Source: Candidatus Binatia bacterium (GTDB lineage Bacteria; Desulfobacterota; Binatia; UBA9968). Taken from it: DNA of 64,000 nt. Within the stretch, counting starts at the first letter, position 1. Every line of letters begins with the position of its first letter. Positions 24,084 through 31,285 of this stretch are shown one piece after another. The position numbers and the translations under genes were made by a program. Location: NCBI GenBank assembly GCA_036504975.1, contig DASXUF010000072.1:38500-102499 (forward strand). The letters run 5' to 3'. The notes under the pieces are model-generated. The model was not told where the DNA came from and did no database searches. It saw only the letters and a list, made by a program, of their open reading frames with translations.

Positions 24084-24749
24084 TCATCGCATTTGTGTGG
24101 CCAGTGATTGAAATAGAGCGCTCAACGCGCCGGAGACAATCGCCAGATAAATTCCGAAGAGCGCCAGGGTAATGAGAAGATTCTTTTTCCACTGAGGGCT
24201 AGAGGCGATGCCGAAAGGAATTCCGACGAGAAAGCCGATGATGTGCGCGACGTAGGCCACCTGGGGATCGTAGCCAGGGACCCGGCTGGGATCGTAGACC
24301 ACGACGACGTTGTAGACGAAGTAGATGATCGCCACCAAGCCCTGCGGCGCGAGGAAGAGCCAGGAGAATTTGAGCGGGCGCACGAGCATCACGCAGGCGG
24401 CGACGGTGAAGATCGCGGCCGAGGCGCCGAGCATCCCGGCGCCCCGCGGCATGAACGGCAGGCTGAGCGCGAAGCCCGCGACCCCACCGGTAAAAAAAAC
24501 CATGAGATGCTTCCACCGCCCGACGGTTTTCTCCAACGTGCCGCCGAAGACAAATAGAAAGAGCATGTTGCCGAACAGGTGCAGCGGGCTTCCGTGAATG
24601 AACAACGCCACGGGCAGGGTCCACAGCCTGCCGTGCATCAGATTGCTGGAGCTGAAGACAAGATTCTGTTCGGCGAACGACGGCGGCTGCTGCCAGGCCC
24701 AAAGGCTGGCCGCGATGCAAGCGAGGATCAAAAGAGAGTTGACTCTCAT
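24084..24749 (-). CDS. Rhomboid-family intramembrane serine protease
   Basis: A 221-residue polytopic membrane protein with six or seven helices. The rhomboid signature His-Gly-Ser-Pro-Leu-His-Leu-Phe-Gly-Asn occupies residues 52-61. The nucleophile is Ser110 in Gly-Ala-Ser-Ala-Ala-Ile-Phe, and the catalytic His169 lies in Val-Ala-His-Ile-Ile-Gly-Phe. All catalytic positions are therefore present. ATG 24749 lies 7 bases after the stop of the upstream dehydrogenase gene and is preferred over 24803, which would overlap it. Substrates of bacterial rhomboids are mostly unknown. Confidence 0.88.
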   Translation of the reverse strand: MRVNSLLILACIAASLWAWQQPPSFAEQNLVFSSSNLMHGRLWTLPVALFIHGSPLHLFGNMLFLFVFGGTLEKTVGRWKHLMVFFTGGVAGFALSLPFMPRGAGMLGASAAIFTVAACVMLVRPLKFSWLFLAPQGLVAIIYFVYNVVVVYDPSRVPGYDPQVAYVAHIIGFLVGIPFGIASSPQWKKNLLITLALFGIYLAIVSGALSALFQSLATQMR

Positions 24750-24756
24750 CCCGCTA

Positions 24757-25848
24757 TTAGCCCAGCGCCCGTGCAAGATTGAGCAGCAGCTCCTCAAAAT
24801 CATCGAGCGAGTTGAAGCGCGGAGAAGCGCCGAGATGCGGCGTGACGATCACGTTGCGAAAGCCGAGCAAGGGGTCGTTGGCCCGGCCCGGCTCCTCGTA
24901 CGGCACGTCGAGGGCGAAGCCGCCTAGCCGCCCCGACGCGAGCGCGTCGATGAGCGCGGCTCGATTGATGATTTGGGGTTGCGAGACGTTGACGAGCAGC
25001 GCGCCGGGTTTGATGGTTTCAAGCTCGCGGCGGCCGATGGTGCCGCGCGTCGCGGCGCCTCCCGGCAGATGGAGGCTCACGCAGTCCGAGGCCGCGAGAA
25101 GTTCATCCAGCGAAGAATAGGCCGCGTGATAGCGCCGCTCCTCCTCTGGCGCCAATCGATGGCGTTGCGTATAGACGATGCGCATGCCGAGAGCCGCGGC
25201 GCGGAGCGCCAGCTCGCGGCCGATTTCGCCCAGGCCAACGATGCCGAGCTGTCGGCCGAACAGGGTCCAGAGACCGCGGACGCGCGCCCAGTTGCCATTT
25301 GCGGTGTGCGTCGTGTCGTAATGCGTGGGCGAAAAGCCCGCGGCGCTTAGCTGCTCCACGGTGATGAGACCGCCGGTCTGATTGAGCTTGCGCGCCAGCG
25401 CGAGCAAAAAGGCCAGAGCATGCTCCGCCGTGGCGATATTCGCCCGCCGCCTTACCGTCAGCACACGGACGCTCGCGCGCTCGCACGCGGCGAGATCGAT
25501 CGACGAAGTGACAGTACCGTATTTCTGCACGATCTTGAGCGAACCTCCCGCCGCAGCGATCTCTTCCGCGCCGATCTTGAACGCTTCTACGACGACGACT
25601 TGGGCGCCGCTCAGATTGGCGCCGAGCATGGCTTCATCCGTGACGAGCCGAACTTCCGCAGGGTAGAGGCCGCCGATACGGGCGCGCAGGTCTTCACGCC
25701 AGCCATGGAAGTCTGGCAGATCGTGAGCGACGAAGTCGGCGAACGCCGCCGTGCGCGCGGCGGGTGTCTTTGGGTCGAGAATGACCTGGATCAGGCGAAG
25801 AAAAGGATCGTCTTCGACGACGATGATGGATCGCGGCGACTTGGCCAT
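24757..25848 (-). CDS. D-isomer 2-hydroxyacid dehydrogenase family protein lacking the catalytic Arg
   Basis: A 363-residue protein with the D-2-hydroxyacid dehydrogenase fold. The NAD-binding Gly-Leu-Gly-Glu-Ile-Gly-Arg lies at 205-211, and the catalytic His338 is in Val-Thr-Pro-His-Leu-Gly. In the usual Asn-x-(Ser/Ala)-Arg-Gly motif the sequence is Asn-Val-Ser-Gln-Pro-Gln, so the substrate-binding Arg is replaced by Gln290. Activity on ordinary alpha-hydroxy acids is therefore doubtful. The N-terminal 75 residues are longer than in PGDH. It is cotranscribed with the rhomboid gene downstream. Confidence 0.8.
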   Translation of the reverse strand: MAKSPRSIIVVEDDPFLRLIQVILDPKTPAARTAAFADFVAHDLPDFHGWREDLRARIGGLYPAEVRLVTDEAMLGANLSGAQVVVVEAFKIGAEEIAAAGGSLKIVQKYGTVTSSIDLAACERASVRVLTVRRRANIATAEHALAFLLALARKLNQTGGLITVEQLSAAGFSPTHYDTTHTANGNWARVRGLWTLFGRQLGIVGLGEIGRELALRAAALGMRIVYTQRHRLAPEEERRYHAAYSSLDELLAASDCVSLHLPGGAATRGTIGRRELETIKPGALLVNVSQPQIINRAALIDALASGRLGGFALDVPYEEPGRANDPLLGFRNVIVTPHLGASPRFNSLDDFEELLLNLARALG

Positions 25849-25860
25849 CGATGCGCTCGA

Positions 25861-26391
25861 CTAGTCCGTTTCCGGATCGATCTTCAGCGCCTTCAACACC
25901 CGCGAGAGCATGTTATAGGCGCCGATCAGCATCGTGAGCTCCACGGTCTGCCGCTCGCTGTAATGGTTTCTTACTTCGGCGAAGACGGTGTCAGGCACGT
26001 CGATATCGCGCGTCATCGCATCGACGTAAGCCAGTAGCGCCCGCTGCGGAGCACTGAACAGTTGCGATTCGCGCCAATTCGCCAGTGCATCGACCTGCGC
26101 CTCGGTGATTCCTTCCTTCAGAGCGTAGGCCGGACCGTGCGCGCGTAGAATGTAATTGACGCCGTTTAATATCGCAACGCGTAGGATCGCCAGCTCGCAG
26201 CTCTGGCCGTCGATCTCCGTCCGATAACGGACGGCCTGATTCAGCTCGAACCAGCAGCGTGCCGGCTCCGGGCTGTGCAGCATCATACGGTAGATATTCA
26301 AGAGCCGGCCGCTGCGCGCGCCACGGAGCTTGGCGATCAGTTCGGACAGCTCGGGATGAACCTTCTCGTCAATCAAAGACACGCGCGCCAT
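25861..26391 (-). CDS. Carboxymuconolactone-decarboxylase (AhpD-like fold) family protein
   Basis: A 176-residue helical protein of the CMD/AhpD superfamily. The family segment Glu-Leu-Ala-Ile-Leu-Arg-Val-Ala, the central His in Arg-Ala-His-Gly-Pro-Ala-Tyr, and the C-terminal Leu-Ala-Tyr-Val-Asp-Ala-Met-Thr are visible. The redox Cys-x-x-Cys of true AhpD is absent, so a peroxidase-reductant role is unlikely and a decarboxylase-like or unknown role remains. It lies 12 bases upstream of the 2-hydroxyacid dehydrogenase gene on the same strand. Confidence 0.8.
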   Translation of the reverse strand: MARVSLIDEKVHPELSELIAKLRGARSGRLLNIYRMMLHSPEPARCWFELNQAVRYRTEIDGQSCELAILRVAILNGVNYILRAHGPAYALKEGITEAQVDALANWRESQLFSAPQRALLAYVDAMTRDIDVPDTVFAEVRNHYSERQTVELTMLIGAYNMLSRVLKALKIDPETD

Positions 26392-26503
26392 AGCAAACCT
26401 TGTTTGATCTCATCGGAACGATACATCCATGGATTTTTTATCGAAAGCCGACGCAATCGAGCTTACAAGAGGCCAGGCTCAAATTGCAATTCCCGGAAGA
26501 AAA

Positions 26504-26547
26504 CACGAAGAGGGTAACCGAAAACATTTCCGGCTACCCTCTTCGTG
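26504..26547 (-). terminator. Intrinsic terminator in minus orientation
   Basis: The 13-bp arms CACGAAGAGGGTA (26504-26516) and TACCCTCTTCGTG (26535-26547) are perfect complements, extended inward by CCG/CGG. Read on the minus strand the hairpin is followed by TTTTCTTCC. It must end a transcript entering from the right, where only a doubtful small gene is visible. Confidence 0.6.
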
Positions 26548-26549
26548 GG

Positions 26550-26789
26550 CTACCCTGAGGCAGCATGTGCATGCCCGGGTTTGATCAATTGTAAGTTTTT
26601 GTTTTCTGAGGCGATCTCCTTTCGTTCGACAAATCTGAATAGTAACAAGCGCAAGCCCTGTGCCAGTTTGTCGTTGACGACAAGAGCGTCGTTTTCAAGA
26701 AGATGTGTGAACGGTCGATTATTTTCGCGCCACCTGGTTTGAAGGCATTCACCTACAGTTATTCGGATCAACCTGCGGATTTTGGACAT
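26550..26789 (-). CDS. Doubtful small protein or sRNA locus
   Basis: A 79-residue open frame, basic and rich in Leu/Arg/Asn, stops 3 bases before the minus-strand terminator at 26504-26547. It has no recognisable Shine-Dalgarno and no family match I can name. The terminator argues that something is transcribed here, either this peptide or a small RNA. Confidence 0.25.
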   Translation of the reverse strand: MSKIRRLIRITVGECLQTRWRENNRPFTHLLENDALVVNDKLAQGLRLLLFRFVERKEIASENKNLQLIKPGHAHAASG

Positions 26790-26844
26790 CGTTCGGCTTG
26801 CAGAGCGTCTCGACCATTGTCACAATAGCGCTTCGAGATTTTCC

Positions 26845-27747
26845 ATGAAACGTTGGGGCATTATTATCTGCGCGGTGATTTTTCTCTTTGCGGCCGGTAC
26901 GGTCGTCGGCTTTCGTATGGCGGTGCGAACGCTGAAAGACAAAGTCGTGGCAGCTCTCGGGTCAGGAAGCAAAGTTGCGGAACTGAACGTCGGCTGGAAT
27001 TCGGTCGAGCTCAGAGGGATCGAGATCGCAGGGCCGAAAGATTGGCCGGTGAGGCGGACGCTTTACGCCGAGCGCGTGACGATCGTGCCGAGTCTTGCAA
27101 GTCTTTTGACGCAACAAGTTCAGATCTCGTCCGTCACCGTCGAGCAACCCTACCTTTCACTTGTGCGCGCTCCGGGGAAGCTGATCCTGCTCCCAAGTCT
27201 TTTAGGGACTGGCGAGCGAAAAGATCGACGGAACGAGCGTGCGGTCACGATTTTCCGAATAGTCGTGCAAGGGGGTGTCGACGCCGTCGATCTCGTAAGC
27301 CTACAACCCTATCTTGTCAAAAAAGGAGAAGCGCGCGTCGATCGAGGGACTTTGGATCTGAACGTCCGATCCGAAGTCCGGAACAGCAGACTGGATGGAA
27401 AGGGGAGGGCAGTCATCAGGGATCTCGGATTCGCGCCACCGCGCGGCTATATGAAAATTTTCATGGGGCTGCCGAGAAACGCGGTCGTCGGCTTTCTCAA
27501 GGACCACCAAGGCGCGATCGACGTGGACTTTACTCTCCACGGTGACATCAGCCATCCAAATTTTTCGCTAAACGAATCGCTCGCTAACCGCGTTGCGACC
27601 GGTATGGCGGAGCAGTTGGGCGTTACGGTTAAGGGAATGGCGACAGGAATCGGGACGCTTGGTCGAGAGGGAGTGGAGAGCGCGGGCAAAATCACCGACG
27701 CGATAGGCTCTGCGATACGGGACATTTTCGGCGATCAAAAACGCTAA
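26845..27747 (+). CDS. DUF748/AsmA-like protein, single N-terminal membrane anchor
   Basis: A 300-residue protein with one N-terminal hydrophobic segment (residues 4-24) and a large exported part. It contains strand patterns typical of AsmA/DUF748 proteins (Val-Thr-Val-Glu-Gln-Pro-Tyr-Leu-Ser-Leu, Gln-Pro-Tyr-Leu, and an Arg-Gly-Thr-Leu-Asp-Leu-Asn-Val strand). Such proteins form beta-groove structures between inner and outer membrane and are linked to lipid transport. At 300 residues it is much shorter than typical DUF748 proteins and may be an internally shortened member. ATG 26845 begins the anchor; the Shine-Dalgarno is weak. Confidence 0.65.
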   Translation: MKRWGIIICAVIFLFAAGTVVGFRMAVRTLKDKVVAALGSGSKVAELNVGWNSVELRGIEIAGPKDWPVRRTLYAERVTIVPSLASLLTQQVQISSVTVEQPYLSLVRAPGKLILLPSLLGTGERKDRRNERAVTIFRIVVQGGVDAVDLVSLQPYLVKKGEARVDRGTLDLNVRSEVRNSRLDGKGRAVIRDLGFAPPRGYMKIFMGLPRNAVVGFLKDHQGAIDVDFTLHGDISHPNFSLNESLANRVATGMAEQLGVTVKGMATGIGTLGREGVESAGKITDAIGSAIRDIFGDQKR

Positions 27748-27748
27748 G

Positions 27749-28420
27749 GTTGAGTCGCGAAAAAGGGAGTCTGCCGAAGAGAAATCCACCTGCGATCTTG
27801 TCTTCGCGGTCGAAGTAGGAGAATTTCTAAAGAGCGAAGGCGGCGGCCGAAACTGGAAAACCGGTTTAGGGCTAAATCCCGACGCGCACCGCGTCTCAGT
27901 GCTTTCTTCCGATCCAGGAAAAGTCTATCTCGTCATGCCGACTACCAACTGCGGACCGACGGACATCGCTGGCGTTTGCGCCAGTCACAATGGCGGCGAG
28001 ACCTGGATGAACCTAACGCCAATAGATTTTCGGATCGGATACCTCGATCCGCTCCTTTACATCCGCTTCACGGGAACCTTTTGTTTGTCGCCGGTGCTAA
28101 GACCGGTCCGGGCGTTTGGAGAAAGTTGCACACGGCCGCCGCGCGCATCGCACGCAGCAGGGATGCGGGTAAAAGCTGGGATGTTTTGACCGGGGGCTGC
28201 CTTAGCACTGCGGGGAAACATCGAAGCTTTTTCAATGGATTGATGGATCGGTGGCTGTGCACTTTTCGCCGGAACTACGGATGGAGGACTTTTCTACAGT
28301 GCCTAACGAAGGAGAGAGTTGCGAGAAGATCATCGAGGGATTCGGCGCCGTTTCAAAGGCACATCATCAAGACCGCAAAGCATCTACTGCCTGACGCTTA
28401 TAGAAATAAGGCTTAACCGA
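27749..28420 (+). pseudogene. Frameshifted remnant of a BNR/Asp-box repeat protein
   Basis: Two reading frames in succession carry pieces of a sialidase-type propeller. The first has Ser-Ser-Asp-Pro-Gly-Lys-Val-Tyr and Ser-His-Asn-Gly-Gly-Glu-Thr-Trp (Asp-box). After about 28050 the homologous text continues in another frame with Leu-Leu-Phe-Val-Ala-Gly and Ser-Arg-Asp-Ala-Gly-Lys-Ser-Trp. No start codon or signal sequence fits, and the 5' side runs straight on from the DUF748 gene. I interpret it as a decayed gene fragment. Confidence 0.55.
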
Positions 28421-28743
28421 CCGAACCTCAATTTGATCGGACAGCCAAAATTTTACAAGAAATTCAAAACTTTTCGGTAGTTGACTCGTGCGGAGGATTT
28501 ACCCGATCAGGCGAGAATGCCCTGAATATCCTGGATCGAATAAGGACGAAGCCCCTAGGGGATTAGACCAAACAATGGCATTTGTGCCCGATTCTTGTAC
28601 AGTCCGCCGAGATATAGAAACTTTTGAACGACATAATTGTTTGTATTTTTAAGTAGTTGTGGCATATCAGTTCTGTTATTTGCTTGGCATTTATATTGCG
28701 TAAAACGCCTACAATTCAGTTTACGGGTGTAGGGTGAATTTCT
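28421..28743. other. AT-rich leader/promoter region of the polysaccharide locus
   Basis: About 320 bases with no gene, visibly richer in A/T than the flanks. It holds a 10-bp palindrome CCCCTAGGGG (28552-28561) and a weaker dyad near 28518-28533, both about 125-170 bases upstream of a sigma-54-type promoter at 28684-28701. This spacing suits activator binding sites for an enhancer-binding protein (inference). Confidence 0.5.
28684..28701 (+). promoter_or_regulatory. Sigma-54 (-24/-12) type promoter
   Basis: TTGGCATTTATATTGCGT carries GG at 28686-28687 and GC at 28698-28699, exactly 12 bases apart as in the -24/-12 consensus (TGGCAC-N5-TTGC). It lies 43 bases before the NusG-like start codon. 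XrtA/PEP-CTERM exopolysaccharide loci are commonly controlled by sigma-54 and a PrsK/PrsR-type system, which supports the assignment; the regulator genes are not in this window. Confidence 0.65.
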
Positions 28744-29313
28744 ATGTCGGTTCTCGAGGCAAAGAAGTGGTATGCCGTGTACTCCAAGCCACAGAAAGAA
28801 GAGTTCGCCGAATTTTGCTTAAAACTCAGAGGTGTCGAGGTTTTTCTTCCTAAGCTTCTTTTTCCGGAGTCTTTGAAAAAGCGCAAACGAATCATGCCCT
28901 TGTTCCCTAGTTATCTATTTACGCGGATCTACACGCCGGAACAATATCATTGTATTCTTTGGACGCCTGGTGTGAAGCGCATCGTGAGCTTCAATGGGGC
29001 GCCCGCGCCTCTTGACGAGAGTGTCATTGCGTTTCTAAAACAAGAGGGAACACCTGACGGAATCATACCCGCACGCTCGGACCTAAGGAAAGGCCAAGAA
29101 GTGCAGATAACCGGTGGACCGTTTGAGGGACTGGTCGGAATTATCCAGGAACCGCCTTGTGCCAAGGGGCGTGTGAAAATTCTGATGAAATTGTTAAGCC
29201 GCCAAATTAAAGTTGAGGTGCCTCTCCAGTTGATAAACTGTGGTTGGGTTGCTCAGCCGTCCAAATCGGCCCGGTTTGATTTGGGTTCATGTAATCCTCA
29301 GGCTCACGCCTGA
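28744..29313 (+). CDS. Specialised NusG/RfaH-family transcription antitermination factor
   Basis: A 189-residue NusG paralogue. The N-terminal NGN domain begins Lys-Lys-Trp-Tyr-Ala-Val-Tyr-Ser-Lys-Pro-Gln and contains Phe-Pro-Ser-Tyr-Leu-Phe. A KOW domain follows with Gly-Gln-Glu-Val-Gln-Ile-Thr-Gly-Gly-Pro-Phe-Glu-Gly. Such operon-specific factors (RfaH, UpxY, LoaP) bind RNA polymerase and allow transcription through long polysaccharide operons. It is the first gene of a 35-kb same-strand locus, as expected for that job. Its stop codon lies in the hairpin at 29293-29318. General NusG is expected elsewhere in the genome. Confidence 0.88.
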   Translation: MSVLEAKKWYAVYSKPQKEEFAEFCLKLRGVEVFLPKLLFPESLKKRKRIMPLFPSYLFTRIYTPEQYHCILWTPGVKRIVSFNGAPAPLDESVIAFLKQEGTPDGIIPARSDLRKGQEVQITGGPFEGLVGIIQEPPCAKGRVKILMKLLSRQIKVEVPLQLINCGWVAQPSKSARFDLGSCNPQAHA

Positions 29314-29318
29314 GGATT
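29293..29318 (+). terminator. Terminator-like hairpin overlapping the NusG-like stop codon
   Basis: The 11-bp arms AATCCTCAGGC (29293-29303) and GCCTGAGGATT (29308-29318) with a TCAC loop are followed by TGGCTTTTC. The TGA stop at 29311-29313 is inside the right arm, so translating ribosomes should hinder folding. This is a plausible intrinsic terminator or attenuator that the NusG-like factor overrides. Confidence 0.6.
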
Positions 29319-29361
29319 TGGCTTTTCTAAGAGGCATCTTCAGTGAGGCTAGAACCTTAGA

Positions 29362-29381
29362 CGGCGGAGCTATGTCCGCCG
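29362..29381 (+). other. Second leader hairpin before the ExeA-like gene
   Basis: A 7-bp stem CGGCGGA / TCCGCCG with a six-base loop GCTATG lies in the 166-base leader between the antiterminator gene and the next gene. It may be part of the RNA or DNA element recognised by the NusG-like factor or a processing signal. No known riboswitch consensus is recognisable. Confidence 0.35.
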
Positions 29382-29479
29382 GACAATAAACGCGTATCTC
29401 CTGCCTAAATAATAGCTACTCAGTCTCCCCATTCCATCTCCGTGCCCTCTAGTTCCGTAAAAATACCACAACCGCCGAC

Positions 29480-31216
29480 ATGTATAACGATTACTTCGGT
29501 TTTCGAGAAACACCTTTCAACGTTACTCCTAACCCGAAGTACTTTTACAGCAATCCGACCTATCAGGAGGCTTATGCCATCCTTCTGTACGGAGTACGGG
29601 AGCGAAAAGGATTTATCGTTCTTACCGGAGAGGTCGGAACCGGAAAAACGACGCTTCTTAGGAAATTAATGAACGGTCCTGAGGAGAACGTTAAAATAAT
29701 ATTTTTTTACAACACGACACTCGGCTTCGAAGAGTTGATTAGCTTCGCTTGTGACGAACTGAGTCTCCCGGTAATAGGCTCGGGGCGGCTTCAAAAAATC
29801 CAGGCGCTTAACGAGTTCTTGATCGCCCAGTCTCGAAGGGGCGGGACCGTCGTTTTGTTGGTAGATGAGGCGCAGAATCTGACCGACGATGTTTTGGAAA
29901 ATCTCCGGCTATTGTCCAATTTGGAAACCTCGAGCGAAAAGCTCTTGCAGATCGTGTTGGTCGGGCAAACTGAGCTCGATGCCAAGCTCTCGCAGACGCA
30001 ACTGCGCCAGGTTAAGCAACGCGTGGCGCTTCACTGCCGGCTGGACCGCCTTAAGGACCGCGAAGTCGGTCCGTTTATCAACTACCGTCTGAGAATGGCA
30101 GGTTTCGAAGGGGACGATCTTTTCACGGCAGACGCCGTCCGGGAGGTAGCCTCCTATTCCAAAGGCATTCCGCGGCTGATCAATATTATATGTGACAACG
30201 CGTTGCTCATTGGATATGCTACATCGGCAAAAAAAATATCCGGCGACATGATCCGAGAGGCAGCCGGTGATCTCCAGCTGGATGATATGGACCGGCGCGT
30301 TGGCGATGGCGGTTCTTTTGCGGCCAAGACAATCACAAAAGATGGAAAGAATGAAGATAAGAAACGATCCAATGCGGGAGAAGAACCAGCGGTCCGCCGT
30401 TTACGGAATATCAAGCCAGTTTTGGTTGGAAGTTTTGCGGCATCAATTCTTCTCGCCTTCTTAATCGGAGGGGTGTTTTTCCAGCCGGACTTCTACGCGT
30501 GGTTCTCGGATGTTGTGTTCAGTCCATGGAAGCCGGCAAAAATCCAAACTACCGTCCGGCTGGAGACTTCAGGGAATTCGATGGAAGGTGCCGAGGATGG
30601 GAAATCTCCAGTCGCTAGCGAAACCGCACTGGCATCGGCCAGGCCGGTCGAAGCGGCCGCGTCTTCAAACAATGAAGCCCAGGGTCAACAGAAAGCGCAA
30701 CGCTCATCGGTCGGCTACTCCGTTCAATCCACAGAGGGAATGGCGGGCATTTCGGATGAGCGGAGGGACCGGTCTGTTGTGATTCAACGCGGCAATACAA
30801 TCAGCCGAATTGCCGGTCAGATTTACGGCGCCGACAGAATGGTGCTAGGCATGGACCTTCTCAAAGAGTATAACCCACGTATCGAAGATCTTAACTGGGT
30901 TTTTGCGGGACAGCAGCTCTCGCTTCCTCCTCTCACGCGAGAGACTCTGCTGCGCCGACAATCGGATGGTAGCCATCATCTTATTCTCGATTCATTCTTT
31001 AATGCCCAGGAGGCGGCAAAATTGAGTCAGGCTGTGCGTCTTAAAGGATACGCAGTTGCTATCACACCGCGGAAAGTTTTCGATAATTTAATGGTCCATC
31101 GGGTTGAGATTCGCGGATTGAAGAGCTTGGAAGACGCCTACCGTGCCTGGGAGGTCGCAACAGCCAGTCGGTGGATTGCGGTGACCGACAGCTCGGCCTA
31201 TAAAGAGAATCCCTGA
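29480..31216 (+). CDS. ExeA/GspA-type AAA ATPase with LysM and SPOR-like C-terminus (XrtA locus ATPase)
   Basis: A 578-residue protein. The N-terminal AAA domain resembles ExeA and the putative secretion ATPase of PEP-CTERM loci. Walker A Gly50-Glu-Val-Gly-Thr-Gly-Lys-Thr-Thr and Walker B Leu-Leu-Val-Asp129-Glu130 are intact. A single membrane helix lies near residues 310-332, putting the C-terminal half in the periplasm. That half has a LysM-like segment (Val-Ile-Gln-Arg-Gly-Asn-Thr-Ile, about 433-490) and a SPOR-like end. It may couple ATP hydrolysis to assembly of the export complex through peptidoglycan. No clear Shine-Dalgarno is visible. Confidence 0.82.
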   Translation: MYNDYFGFRETPFNVTPNPKYFYSNPTYQEAYAILLYGVRERKGFIVLTGEVGTGKTTLLRKLMNGPEENVKIIFFYNTTLGFEELISFACDELSLPVIGSGRLQKIQALNEFLIAQSRRGGTVVLLVDEAQNLTDDVLENLRLLSNLETSSEKLLQIVLVGQTELDAKLSQTQLRQVKQRVALHCRLDRLKDREVGPFINYRLRMAGFEGDDLFTADAVREVASYSKGIPRLINIICDNALLIGYATSAKKISGDMIREAAGDLQLDDMDRRVGDGGSFAAKTITKDGKNEDKKRSNAGEEPAVRRLRNIKPVLVGSFAASILLAFLIGGVFFQPDFYAWFSDVVFSPWKPAKIQTTVRLETSGNSMEGAEDGKSPVASETALASARPVEAAASSNNEAQGQQKAQRSSVGYSVQSTEGMAGISDERRDRSVVIQRGNTISRIAGQIYGADRMVLGMDLLKEYNPRIEDLNWVFAGQQLSLPPLTRETLLRRQSDGSHHLILDSFFNAQEAAKLSQAVRLKGYAVAITPRKVFDNLMVHRVEIRGLKSLEDAYRAWEVATASRWIAVTDSSAYKENP

Positions 31217-31285
31217 AGCGATTGCGGTTGAAACTGCTGTGAGTCATTGTTGCAAAAGAATATTCGAGTATGCTAGCGTATAACG

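Noticed and set aside
27899-28416. Two short intact protein genes in the BNR remnant
   Set aside because: Propeller motifs continue from one frame to the other, which fits a frameshifted pseudogene better than two independent genes.
29314-29479. A known riboswitch such as c-di-GMP in the leader of the ExeA-like gene
   Set aside because: Hairpins are present, but the conserved bases of known riboswitch classes are not recognisable.
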